Assembly: GCA_017528425.1 (NCBI GenBank)
Contig: JAFXOV010000058.1
Coordinates: 1 to 47,155 of the forward strand
DNA length: 47,155 nt
Direction: 5' to 3'
From: Elusimicrobiota bacterium
GTDB lineage: Bacteria > Elusimicrobiota > Endomicrobiia > Endomicrobiales > Endomicrobiaceae
Part shown: positions 8,029 to 15,288 of the stretch, one piece after another
Layout: every line of letters begins with the position of its first letter
How positions within the stretch are numbered: position 1 is the stretch's first letter
Made by a program: the position numbers and the translations under genes
The notes under the pieces: generated by a model
Told to the model about the DNA's origin: nothing
The model's input: only the letters and a program-made list of their open reading frames with translations
Database searches by the model: none

Positions 8029-8075
8029 ATATATTTTCCTTAAAACAATTGTTATTTTCAACTTTTAACAAGATT

Positions 8076-8104
8076 ATTATACTTGATTATTTTCTTTTTG
8101 TCAA
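8076..8104 (-). promoter_or_regulatory. Consensus sigma70-type promoter of the hsd operon
   Basis: On the minus strand TTGACA (8104-8099) is followed, after exactly 17 bp, by TATAAT (8081-8076), a perfect match to both hexamers. Transcription would start near 8069, giving a leader of about 41 nt before the S-like gene at 8028. No internal promoter of this quality was noticed in the operon, so the accessory genes are probably driven from here. Confidence 0.85.
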
Positions 8105-8446
8105 GCATTTCTCTTAAAAATATTTGTTATTTTTGTGTTTTAACGTAGTTTCATTGACTCTATTATACTAAAATGCAACATTGTTTTCATAATTATTTTA
8201 TAAAATTATTACGACAACGTCTTGTCGCAACTTGGAAAGAGTTTTTAAGATTTTTGTCAGTCAAGACCTTAAGATTTTGAGATACCTTATTCTTGGCTCC
8301 CGAAGACTTCCAAGATTTTAAATTATAACAAAGTATTTGGCGATTGAAGTGTACATAAATGAAAGCGGAGCGAGTGGTACTCGATTGAGCCAAATACGAA
8401 GTTAGAATTTAAAAGATGAAGTCGCTTCGCTACCGGTTGTGAAAAT
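8105..8446. other. Non-coding junction between the hsd promoter and the DMT transporter gene
   Basis: About 340 bp with no credible gene. It contains a short hairpin CGACAA-CGTC-TTGTCG at 8212-8227, one copy of the 88-bp intergenic repeat at 8264-8351, and a TATAAT-like box on the minus strand near 8165-8170 without a good -35. The 66-codon minus-strand frame here runs through the repeat and has no ribosome site, so I do not call it. Confidence 0.6.
8264..8351 (+). repeat. Intergenic repeat, copy A
   Basis: An 88-bp segment that aligns without gaps to 10293-10380; I count 66 of 88 identical bases by hand. Best-kept parts are the first 30 bases (CCTTAAGATTTTG, ACCTTATT) and the last 40 (AGATTTTAA, TATAAC, AAGTATTT, TGAAGTG). 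Both copies also have a CGACAACGTCTTGTCGC-like hairpin on the same side, at 8212 and 10114. The central 20 bases are poorly conserved. No coding potential is evident. Confidence 0.7.
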
Positions 8447-9322
8447 TTATTTTTTCACAACTAAAAAAATGCCGATTATTACAAGTAGAAACCCAACCGC
8501 ATTGAACAACGACACCTGTTCCCCGAAAACAAGAACCCCCACAATTATCGCAGTAAGCGGTTCGAGTGCACCGATTATTGATGTCTTTGTTGCACCGATA
8601 AGTTTTATTGCAACATTAACCGTTTCTATGGCAACTATCGTAGGTATTACCGCCAAACAAAGCACATATATCCACTGATTCGGTCTTGTAAGCAACTGGA
8701 AATCCAGCCCGAACCTTAAACATATAAAATAAAAAACGGTTCCTGAAAGCATAACATAAAAAGTTACTTTTTCCGGCTGCATATGTTTTATGGTTTTTAC
8801 GGTTTTTACAAATATCATATACATTGCATACATTATCGCACCGCAAACAGAAAACAAAAATCCCAAGAATTTTCCGCCGGTACTCATACCGCCGGCATAG
8901 TTTAAAAGTGCAACTCCCAAAAAGGCGCAGGCAATGGAAATAACAGTTGTTTTTGTAAGCTTTTCATGAAAGAACAGTGTCATAATTAAAGCAACTATTA
9001 CAGGGTAAACAAACACTATTGTACAAGCTATTCCGGAATCTATATACTTTAAAGCGGCAAACAATGCAATGGAAGATACGGCAAAAGTGATACCCACAAA
9101 AAACAGTATTATAAACTCTTTAACCGTAACGGACAGATTAATTTTTTTATGAACTTTTAATATATACAAATAAATAAGAAACGCAAACAGATATCTGTAA
9201 AACAGTGAGTTGGATACGGATGATCCCGTGTTATATAACAGTATTGCAAACAAAGGATACAAACCGTAACTTACAGAAGATATTATTGCATCAATAAAAC
9301 CTATTCTTACCGCTCTTTTCAT
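8447..9322 (-). CDS. EamA/DMT-family membrane transporter
   Basis: A 291-residue, very hydrophobic protein with about ten membrane helices arranged as two repeats of five (roughly 5-140 and 150-290), the layout of the drug/metabolite transporter superfamily with two EamA domains. The second repeat ends with GALEPLTAIIVGVLVFGEQVS, close to the usual end of EamA domains (shown here only as the run SIIGALEPLTAII for the conserved core). Members move amino acids, nucleotides or other small metabolites out of or into the cell; the substrate here cannot be read from sequence. It has its own promoter (9349-9377) and stands alone between non-coding regions. The start at 9322 has only a modest ribosome site. 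Confidence 0.88.
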   Translation of the reverse strand: MKRAVRIGFIDAIISSVSYGLYPLFAILLYNTGSSVSNSLFYRYLFAFLIYLYILKVHKKINLSVTVKEFIILFFVGITFAVSSIALFAALKYIDSGIACTIVFVYPVIVALIMTLFFHEKLTKTTVISIACAFLGVALLNYAGGMSTGGKFLGFLFSVCGAIMYAMYMIFVKTVKTIKHMQPEKVTFYVMLSGTVFYFICLRFGLDFQLLTRPNQWIYVLCLAVIPTIVAIETVNVAIKLIGATKTSIIGALEPLTAIIVGVLVFGEQVSLFNAVGFLLVIIGIFLVVKK

Positions 9323-9348
9323 AATCGTTCTCTAAAAAATAATGTAAG

Positions 9349-9377
9349 ATTATACCAAAAAAAGTGCGGTTTGTCGT
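9349..9377 (-). promoter_or_regulatory. Predicted sigma70-type promoter of the DMT transporter gene
   Basis: On the minus strand a perfect TATAAT (9354-9349) lies 17 bp after ACGACA (9377-9372), which matches the TTGACA consensus at four of six bases. Transcription would start about 20 nt before the ATG at 9322. The hexamer overlaps a short TTGACA/TGTCAA inverted repeat zone at 9381-9398, which could be an operator, though this is weak. Confidence 0.6.
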
Positions 9378-9406
9378 TGGTTGACATCATTTTGTCAAAC
9401 ATAAAA

Positions 9407-9438
9407 GCAGGCGGGAGTTTTGCCCCCGCCTGCCTTTT
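9407..9438 (-). terminator. Strong GC-rich hairpin, probable terminator of the Sel1-repeat gene
   Basis: GCAGGCGGG (9407-9415) pairs perfectly with CCCGCCTGC (9425-9433), loop included within nine bases. On the minus strand it is followed by TTTTAT, on the plus strand by CTTTT, so it can terminate in either direction. It lies about 95 bp behind the Sel1-repeat gene and just before the DMT transporter promoter. It is by far the most GC-rich stretch nearby. Confidence 0.75.
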
Positions 9439-9489
9439 GGGCTCTTGTAAGCGATACGGTAATTACACCGTTGCTTAGACAAGAAACCC
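9439..9489. other. Second extended hairpin beside the terminator, possible small RNA element
   Basis: A 51-bp segment folds into a long stem: GGG/CCC at the ends, CTTG (9444-9447) with CAAG (9480-9483), TAAGC (9448-9452) with GCTTA (9473-9477), and ACGGT (9456-9460) with ACCGT (9467-9471), with small bulges. It lies only 5 bp from the terminator hairpin. Orientation and function are unknown. It could be the body of a small RNA ending at the terminator on the minus strand or simply a structured 3' end of the Sel1-repeat transcript. Confidence 0.45.
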
Positions 9490-9529
9490 ATATGTCAATC
9501 TGCATCCATTGGTCAGAACTAAAACTTTA

Positions 9530-9997
9530 CTAATTCAAACTTAACATTTTGATTTGATTCAACGCTTTTTTGGCATCCTGGCAACCTCTGTTTGCTGCTA
9601 TTTTACCCCATTGGAAACTTAACGCATAGTTAACGTAAACATATTCACCGTTTGCATACATAATACTTAAATAATCGGCAGATTCGGCATGCCCGTTTTG
9701 TGCAGACAGCCAAAACCATCTGAAAGCCTCTTTAAAATTTTTATTATCATAAGCAGACAAAGCTATTAAAAATTGAGCTTCACTGTCCCCTTCTATTGCT
9801 TTTGATTCTGTACTTTTCCCTTCATCCGTAAAACTTTTCAATGTTTCCTGCTTTTCCTGTTCATCCCTTATTTCTTTATCCTGTTGCTTTATAGCCATTT
9901 TCGAAAGTAATTTCCACATTTTACTTTCTTTTGAATTATTAACATTTTGTTTTGCCAATTTTTTACAATCTTCAGCCGTTAAATTTTTCTTATCCAT
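9530..9997 (-). CDS. Sel1-like repeat protein
   Basis: A 155-residue protein with a charged, Lys/Glu/Gln-rich N-terminal half, probably a coiled coil (about 1-70), followed by two or more Sel1-like helical repeats (about 75-145): segments AEGDSEAQFLIALSAY-like, WFWLSAQNGHAESADYLS-like and WGKIAANRGCQDAKKAL-like with the usual A-x-G spacing. Sel1 repeats are protein-binding scaffolds. The start is the ATG at 9997 with an AAGGAA site 7 nt upstream; the longer frame from 10075 runs through a hairpin and lacks a site. There is no signal peptide. It stands alone, ending before a strong terminator. The specific role is unknown. Confidence 0.75.
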   Translation of the reverse strand: MDKKNLTAEDCKKLAKQNVNNSKESKMWKLLSKMAIKQQDKEIRDEQEKQETLKSFTDEGKSTESKAIEGDSEAQFLIALSAYDNKNFKEAFRWFWLSAQNGHAESADYLSIMYANGEYVYVNYALSFQWGKIAANRGCQDAKKALNQIKMLSLN

Positions 9998-10054
9998 ATT
10001 TAAATTCCTTAATTTGATTTTCTGCTGCTGTAACAATACATTTTTCTTAAACAT

Positions 10055-10081
10055 AAAAGGTTGCCTGACAAGCAACTTTTT
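10055..10081. other. Hairpin in front of the Sel1-repeat gene
   Basis: AAAAGGTTGC (10055-10064) pairs with GCAACTTTTT (10072-10081) with one G-T wobble and a seven-base loop. On the minus strand it lies 58 bp before the Sel1-repeat ATG and is followed by TTTTATG. It may be an attenuator or the end of a transcript entering from upstream; no promoter could be placed to decide. Confidence 0.4.
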
Positions 10082-10219
10082 ATTAATGCAATATTATTGT
10101 ACTAAAGTATTAAGACAACGTCTTGTCGCGACATGCTAGATGTATAGAGGCATAGATGCATAGAGGCATGGAAACGGCAGAAAGACAGTTGAAAGGTTTA
10201 AGGTGTCCTTCGGACATAT

Positions 10220-10251
10220 TTTATAGATTCCGGATCAAGTCCGGAATGACA
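10220..10251 (+). repeat. Palindromic 32-nt repeat, copy 1
   Basis: The core ATTCCGGA-TCAAG-TCCGGAAT is a perfect 8-bp inverted repeat with a five-base loop. A second copy lies on the other strand at 16790-16821 and differs at three of 32 bases, two of which change together so that the stem is kept. This is the behaviour of a structured, dispersed intergenic repeat. Confidence 0.75.
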
Positions 10252-10292
10252 AATGAGTTGTTTGTCGTTGGTCGTTTGCTGTTGGTCGTTTA

Positions 10293-10380
10293 AGGCCTTA
10301 AGATTTTGTGTTACCTTATTTGTAACTTTCAAAGGATTTACAGATTTTAAGCTATAACGAAGTATTTTCCGCCTGAAGTG
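10293..10380 (+). repeat. Intergenic repeat, copy B
   Basis: Second copy of the 88-bp repeat seen at 8264-8351, 66 of 88 bases identical by hand count. It sits directly before the ABC-F promoter. Between its companion hairpin (10114) and the core there are about 165 extra bases that contain the 32-nt palindromic repeat, suggesting that copy B was split by later insertion. The first bases are partly repeated again at 10393-10410. Confidence 0.7.
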
Positions 10381-10417
10381 CCGTTGGTCGTTAAAGACCT
10401 TAATATTTTTTGGTATA

Positions 10418-10428
10418 TATGCTATAAT
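10418..10428 (+). promoter_or_regulatory. Extended -10 promoter of the ABC-F gene, probably leaderless
   Basis: TATAAT at 10423-10428 is preceded by TGC, giving the extended -10 form TGnTATAAT; there is no good -35. The usual start of transcription, seven bases on, falls at about 10435, which is exactly the A of the first in-frame ATG. No Shine-Dalgarno sequence is present. Confidence 0.6.
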
Positions 10429-10434
10429 CTACTT

Positions 10435-11937
10435 ATGTCAATGATAAAAGTATCCAACTTAACTTTTAATTACGATACACATCCTGATTATATTTTTAAA
10501 GATGTTTCGTTTACCATTGATACCAATTGGAAATTAGGATTTATCGGCAGAAACGGAAAAGGTAAAACAACATTTTTAAATTTATTGTTAGGCAAATACG
10601 AATATACCGGTTCCATAAAAGCAGACGTTAATTTCGATTATTTCCCTTTCGAAGTTACCGACAAAAATTTAACTTCATACGAAATAGCCCAAAATCACGA
10701 TACCTTGTACGAACAATGGAAATTTGAAAGAGAAATTTCTTTATTGAATATTGATTCCGATGTATTAAGCAGACCGTTTAATACATTAAGCAGAGGCGAA
10801 CAAACAAAAATATTACTCGCAATAATGTTTTCAAAAGAGAACAATTTTCTTTTGATAGACGAACCGACAAATCATTTGGATGCAAACGCAAGAGTTTCGG
10901 TAACGAAATATTTAAATAAGAAAAAAGGATTTATATTGGTTTCCCACGACAGAACTTTTTTGGATAATTGTATTGACCATGTTCTATCCATCAACAGAGC
11001 CAATATTGAAGTAGTAAAAGGTAATTTTTCATCCTGGTACGAAAACAAAACCAGGCAGGACAATTTTGAACTGAATGAAAATGATAAATTGAAAAAAGAT
11101 ATTTCCAGATTAAAGGAATCAGCAAAAAGAACTTCGGAATGGTCCGATAAAGTGGAAAAATCGAAATATACTATGACTTGGGACGGAGCAATAGATAAAG
11201 GTTTTATAGGCACTAAAGCAGCTAAAATGATGAAAAGATCAAAATCCGCGCAAAAAAGGATGGAAAAAGAATCTGAAGAAAAGTCAAAATTGCTGAAGAA
11301 CATTGAAGTGACGGAAGATTTAAAATTGCATCCTTTACCAAACAGGAAAGGACATTTAATCGAAGTAAGCAACTTAAGTATTTCATACGGTGACAGAAAA
11401 ATATTTTCAAATATAAGTTTTTGTTTGGATGACGGTGACAGATTACAGTTAAAAGGTAAAAACGGCAGCGGTAAATCCAGTATCATCAAATTAATATTGG
11501 GTGAAGATATACCCTGCGAAGGTGAAATACATCTTCAAAGCAATTTGAAAATATCGTATGTATCGCAAGAAACTTCAAATCTGTCCGGAAATTTGAAAGA
11601 ATATATTGATACCAACAGAATTGATGAAACTTTATTTAAAGCTATATTAAGAAAAATGGATTTTGAACGCGAACAATTCAATAAACCGATTGAAAGTTTC
11701 AGTGAAGGCCAGAAAAAGAAAGTGTTGTTAGCTAAAAGTATATGCGAACAAGCCAATATATATATTTGGGACGAACCGTTAAACTATATTGATATATTCA
11801 GCAGAATGCAGATAGAAAAACTGATCGATAAGTATCATTTAACAATGATTTTTGTAGAACATGATGAAACTTTCGGAAACAAAATTGCTAACAATGTTTT
11901 GGATTTAGACAGGAATGTGTCCAAACAGCAAAGCTAA
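10435..11937 (+). CDS. Lsa-type ABC-F ribosome-protection ATPase
   Basis: ABC-F proteins have two ATPase domains and no membrane part; antibiotic-resistance members bind the ribosomal E site and dislodge drugs. This 500-residue protein has Walker A motifs at 38-45 (GRNGKGKT) and 341-348 (GKNGSGKS), signatures LSRGEQ at 118-123 and FSEGQ at 422-426, and Walker B Asp-Glu pairs at 142-143 and 446-447. The linker between the domains (about 190-310) is long and Lys/Glu-rich, as in resistance-type members. The opening segment FTIDTNWKLGFIGRNGKGKT-like and the IYIWDEPLNYID ending closely resemble Lsa proteins, which confer lincosamide, streptogramin A and pleuromutilin resistance. I start at 10435, with 10441 as an alternative. 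It is the only plus-strand gene, and its stop overlaps that of the DUF456 gene by 3-4 bp. Confidence 0.88.
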   Translation: MSMIKVSNLTFNYDTHPDYIFKDVSFTIDTNWKLGFIGRNGKGKTTFLNLLLGKYEYTGSIKADVNFDYFPFEVTDKNLTSYEIAQNHDTLYEQWKFEREISLLNIDSDVLSRPFNTLSRGEQTKILLAIMFSKENNFLLIDEPTNHLDANARVSVTKYLNKKKGFILVSHDRTFLDNCIDHVLSINRANIEVVKGNFSSWYENKTRQDNFELNENDKLKKDISRLKESAKRTSEWSDKVEKSKYTMTWDGAIDKGFIGTKAAKMMKRSKSAQKRMEKESEEKSKLLKNIEVTEDLKLHPLPNRKGHLIEVSNLSISYGDRKIFSNISFCLDDGDRLQLKGKNGSGKSSIIKLILGEDIPCEGEIHLQSNLKISYVSQETSNLSGNLKEYIDTNRIDETLFKAILRKMDFEREQFNKPIESFSEGQKKKVLLAKSICEQANIYIWDEPLNYIDIFSRMQIEKLIDKYHLTMIFVEHDETFGNKIANNVLDLDRNVSKQQS

Positions 11938-12425
11938 AACCAACCGAATAACAAATTCAATATCAAAATCAACAGAAATGAAAGTGTAAGAAAGGCTTTA
12001 ATTCCCGTTCCAAAAAGAAACCCGATAAAAGAACTGAATGCCGATTTCAACGCCTTTTTTATATCTTTGGAATCGTTTATAATTTCACCTATTAATGCAC
12101 CGATAAACGAGCCGAAAATTAAAATTATCGGATTAACCAAAACTATTCCGGACATACTGCCGATCAGTGCACCCCTTTCCCCGCTTTTTGTTCCCCCGCT
12201 TTTTTTAACCATTTTTGCGGGAATAACATAATCCAAAACGGTAACAATTACCATAAGTAAAAGAGTTATAACTATTGTCCAAATACTTAAAGTACAATTC
12301 GGAGACAAAAATGCAATAAACAAACCGAACCACCCTACAGGCAAGCCCGGAAACATAGGAATAAATGTTCCAACCAACCCTACTATAATAAGAATAAATG
12401 CTGCAACCGTTAATGTAATTGCCAT
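11934..12425 (-). CDS. DUF456-family membrane protein
   Basis: A 163-residue, strongly hydrophobic protein with about four to five membrane segments and the Gly-rich, Pro-rich pattern of DUF456: FIPMFPGLPVGWFGL near residues 22-36 and several Gly-Ser-x-x-Gly turns (GSMSGI, FGSFIGALIGE) in the middle that resemble glycine-zipper membrane repeats. Function of the family is not known. The ATG follows the methyltransferase stop by a single base, so it is probably read from the same transcript as the polyene cluster; whether it works in that pathway is uncertain. Its 3' end overlaps the convergent ABC-F gene and no terminator separates them. Confidence 0.85.
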   Translation of the reverse strand: MAITLTVAAFILIIVGLVGTFIPMFPGLPVGWFGLFIAFLSPNCTLSIWTIVITLLLMVIVTVLDYVIPAKMVKKSGGTKSGERGALIGSMSGIVLVNPIILIFGSFIGALIGEIINDSKDIKKALKSAFSSFIGFLFGTGIKAFLTLSFLLILILNLLFGWF

Positions 12426-12426
12426 A

Positions 12427-13482
12427 CTATTTTGAACACTCTAACAAAGTATATTCGAAAGGTCCGATATTTTCATGTATTTTCGATAACCTTAACCCCG
12501 ACTTATTTATACAGTCCAACATTTCGTTACAGGAATACATTTTGCTGTTACCGTTTGCCAATGCCGTAAAATATAAAGATATATGTGTTAACGATAACTT
12601 TGCCGCTTCAAATTTCTGTTTATCCCAAAACGGTTCCAATATAAAAACTTTTGTTCCGCTAAGCATAACATTTTTTACTTTTTTAAGTATAGACACAATT
12701 TCTTCCAAAGAGAAACAATCCAAAAATTGGCTCATAAGTACAACATCCGGATTGTTCGGTAACCCTAAAGAAGCATCCAAAATATTTGTAGGGAAAAATT
12801 CGCAATTTTCAACTTTATTAAGTTTTTCCATGTTCTGCTTGGCCATGTTCAACTGTTTTTGTAAATCTATCATTACCATTGTGCCCGTATATCCGTTTTT
12901 AAACATTGCAGTTTCGAATTTTCCCGTATTGCAACCTATATCAAAAACCCGTTTCGGGTTTGATTCCAAAATTATTTTTATAACCTGTTCGAAAGAGTTG
13001 TCCGAATAGAAGTGATCGAAATCGAACCAACTTTTTTTAACATCTTCCGGTAAAGAAGAAAGACCTTCATATATTGTTTTCCAATTGCCGAAACATTTTA
13101 ATCCTTCCGGTTTTGAATTTACAAACGAATCTTTCAAATAAAACATACCCTGATAACATACATCGTTAACAAAATTAAAGTTAACTTTTGTCATGGTATC
13201 ATACAAGAAACATTGACCGATTTTTGTTATGTTATACTTGTTATCTTTAAGTTCAACAACATCCGAAAATGTACCCACTTCAAGTAATGTGGAAACGGTA
13301 TAATGGTTCAAGTTCAACTTTTTTTCTATATCTTCAACGGATATTCCGTCAGGCAAACTTTCATCTATCAATTTTAATATACCTAAATCCGCCATAGATT
13401 TTATTGCCTGAAAACTGAACGGAGCAAATGCTATTTTTTGTGCCAACGATTTTGCTTCAACCATTTTCATTTTTTTATCCAT
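12427..13482 (-). CDS. SAM-dependent methyltransferase of the aryl-polyene-type cluster
   Basis: A 351-residue protein with an N-terminal winged-helix-like dimerisation part (about 10-100) and a class I methyltransferase fold. The SAM-binding loop FDIGCNTGKF is near residue 178, the acidic end of strand 2 (MVMIDL) near 200, and VVLMSQFLDCF near 245. This resembles O-methyltransferases of secondary metabolism. Aryl-polyene clusters usually carry a methyltransferase that decorates the aryl head group, which is the likely job here; the substrate is inferred from context. The ATG at 13482 has a strong AGGAG site and lies 3 bp behind the ketosynthase-ligase gene. Confidence 0.8.
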   Translation of the reverse strand: MDKKMKMVEAKSLAQKIAFAPFSFQAIKSMADLGILKLIDESLPDGISVEDIEKKLNLNHYTVSTLLEVGTFSDVVELKDNKYNITKIGQCFLYDTMTKVNFNFVNDVCYQGMFYLKDSFVNSKPEGLKCFGNWKTIYEGLSSLPEDVKKSWFDFDHFYSDNSFEQVIKIILESNPKRVFDIGCNTGKFETAMFKNGYTGTMVMIDLQKQLNMAKQNMEKLNKVENCEFFPTNILDASLGLPNNPDVVLMSQFLDCFSLEEIVSILKKVKNVMLSGTKVFILEPFWDKQKFEAAKLSLTHISLYFTALANGNSKMYSCNEMLDCINKSGLRLSKIHENIGPFEYTLLECSK

Positions 13483-13485
13483 ATA

Positions 13486-15288
13486 TCACTCCTGCCAATC
13501 TTTCATTTTTCCGAACTGCGTTTTCGGAAGTTCTGTTCCCAACGTTATTTTTTTCGGTGTTTCGTGTGCAGTTAAACTTTGTTTCATGTACACTTTTAAA
13601 TTTTTCATAAACTGTTCTTTATCTGTATTGCTGTCTTTCAAAACTATAAATGCTTTTAAGAAGTTTCCTTCTTCCGGCTTGGATAATCTTACTGCCGCTT
13701 CTTTAACATTTTCAAACTTGCACAATATATCTTTAACTTTGTTGGGATACACATTTATTCCTGCAACCTGAACGGCATTATCTTTTCTGCTTACCGGTTT
13801 GAACCTGTTATCTTCGAACAGTTCAACGTTGTCCGGCAACTCTATTTCCATATCACTGTTTTTTCTTTTAATCGAAACCATTGTATTGTTATTAAGTTTC
13901 GGTTCCCAACACGGTAACAGTTTAAAACCTTCGGAAGACTTGTTTCTGTACCCGATAGCACCGGCTTCGGATGCTCCGTAAATTTCTGTTAATGTGTTAA
14001 CCCCGTTATCGTAAAGGCCGTCCATAGTTTCTTTCGGGCATGGTGCCGTAGATGTAAGTACTGTTACTTTTTTAGTGAACTTATATTCCAACTTTACCAA
14101 CTGATTTAAAAACATAGGGAACGTTACAAACAAATCGTTATCCTGCAAAACATTGTTCCAGTCCGTTGTAGGTATAGGCGGCATTTTTATAAGTTCAACA
14201 TTTAATCTTTTTGAAAGTTGTAACCCGAAAATAAACCCGTAAGAATGGAACGACGGGACCAAACAAACTATTCTTTTAATATCTTTAAATAACGGTAACA
14301 CCGCACTTACTTCTTCTTTTATGTTATCCTGCGAATGTTTACATTGTTTGGATATTCCCGTAGAACCGGAAGTTAAAAAGTTTATAAATTTGTTCTTCTT
14401 GAACAAGTTAAATATTTCGTCCACAATAAAATTTTTGTTTACGGTTACCGTTTCTTTGGAAAATATCGATGATAAAGTTTTTAATATCTCTTGTTGCGTG
14501 GTATCATCAACATCAGTAAAGATATTTGAAATACCGTCATTTTCAAAAACGTTTAAAACATTTTTGTACTTTTTGGACAGTTCCGTTTTAATAAAATCGC
14601 AACAGATGGTTTCTATATCCTGTTTATCCAAAATAAGTGAATACTTTTTGGACAGTTCCATTGCCAAGCAGGACGGATAAAATTTATTATCTGCTTTGTT
14701 TTCCAAATTAACATCTATATTGTTATCGGATTTTTCCAGCAGAAAAAATGCACTGCCGAACCCAACATTTTTGTTGCTAAAATCTTTAAACACTTCAACA
14801 TTATTTTCAATTATACTTTGTGCAACGGTATGGATTTCGTCTACCGCACCTACCAAAACTTTGTCTGCCGTACCGCACGACAACCAAGTTTGCGCTATCG
14901 CCAACGCACTTTGAAAAGATGAATCCAAGTTACTGACCGTAAGTGACGGACCTTTTATGTTTAACAAAATGGATATTGTTGTTAATGCACTGTTATGAAC
15001 GGAAGATGAAAAAGCGTTCGGACTTGCACATTCGTCACCGAAATCTATAATAGAGTCCATAAAGTCGCAAGTCTTTTTTACGGGTCCGTACCCTGTAGCA
15101 ACAATCAGTCCTATATTTTTATTTTCTTCCAACCTTATATCCGCAATTTTTAAACAGTTAACTGCGGATTTGAGTGCAAGTTTGGAAAAAAAGTCCATTC
15201 TTCTGATTTTTTTCAGTTCGAAATCTTTTTCCAAGCCTGCAATGTTGTCCGTATTATATGTTGAAATTACAGATACATTTTTAAGCAT
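13486..15288 (-). CDS. Fusion of a Cys-less ketosynthase-like domain with an AMP-dependent acyl ligase
   Basis: A 600-residue two-domain protein. Residues 1 to about 230 are a ketosynthase-like domain in which the active-site Cys position holds Asp (NLDSSFQ, D122), so it cannot condense and probably acts as a chain-length-factor-like partner, as ApeC does for ApeO. Residues about 235-600 are an adenylating ligase: TSGSTG at 306-311, EIYGASEAGAIG near 415, and a C-terminal PKTQFGK with the catalytic Lys594. This half would activate the aryl starter acid, the ApeH role. The ATG at 15288 has an AGGTG site and overlaps the upstream ketosynthase stop by 8 bp; a GTG at 15297 is an alternative. The fusion of these two functions is not the standard layout. 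Confidence 0.82.
   Translation of the reverse strand: MLKNVSVISTYNTDNIAGLEKDFELKKIRRMDFFSKLALKSAVNCLKIADIRLEENKNIGLIVATGYGPVKKTCDFMDSIIDFGDECASPNAFSSSVHNSALTTISILLNIKGPSLTVSNLDSSFQSALAIAQTWLSCGTADKVLVGAVDEIHTVAQSIIENNVEVFKDFSNKNVGFGSAFFLLEKSDNNIDVNLENKADNKFYPSCLAMELSKKYSLILDKQDIETICCDFIKTELSKKYKNVLNVFENDGISNIFTDVDDTTQQEILKTLSSIFSKETVTVNKNFIVDEIFNLFKKNKFINFLTSGSTGISKQCKHSQDNIKEEVSAVLPLFKDIKRIVCLVPSFHSYGFIFGLQLSKRLNVELIKMPPIPTTDWNNVLQDNDLFVTFPMFLNQLVKLEYKFTKKVTVLTSTAPCPKETMDGLYDNGVNTLTEIYGASEAGAIGYRNKSSEGFKLLPCWEPKLNNNTMVSIKRKNSDMEIELPDNVELFEDNRFKPVSRKDNAVQVAGINVYPNKVKDILCKFENVKEAAVRLSKPEEGNFLKAFIVLKDSNTDKEQFMKNLKVYMKQSLTAHETPKKITLGTELPKTQFGKMKDWQE

Larger units (their letters stand above)
9998..10434. 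other. Non-coding region rich in repeats upstream of the ABC-F gene
   Basis: About 440 bp with no gene. From left to right it contains a hairpin at 10055-10081 (AAAAGGTTGC with GCAACTTTTT, loop of 7), a GACAA-CGTC-TTGTC hairpin at 10114-10127, short direct repeats of ATAGAGGCAT near 10135-10165, the palindromic 32-nt repeat at 10220-10251, repeated GTTGGTCGTT words (10281 and 10383), and copy B of the 88-bp repeat at 10293-10380. The extended -10 promoter of the ABC-F gene ends the region. Confidence 0.6.

Noticed and set aside
8193-8393. 66-codon minus-strand frame in the gap before the DMT transporter
   Set aside because: It runs through the intergenic repeat and has no ribosome site or recognisable protein features.
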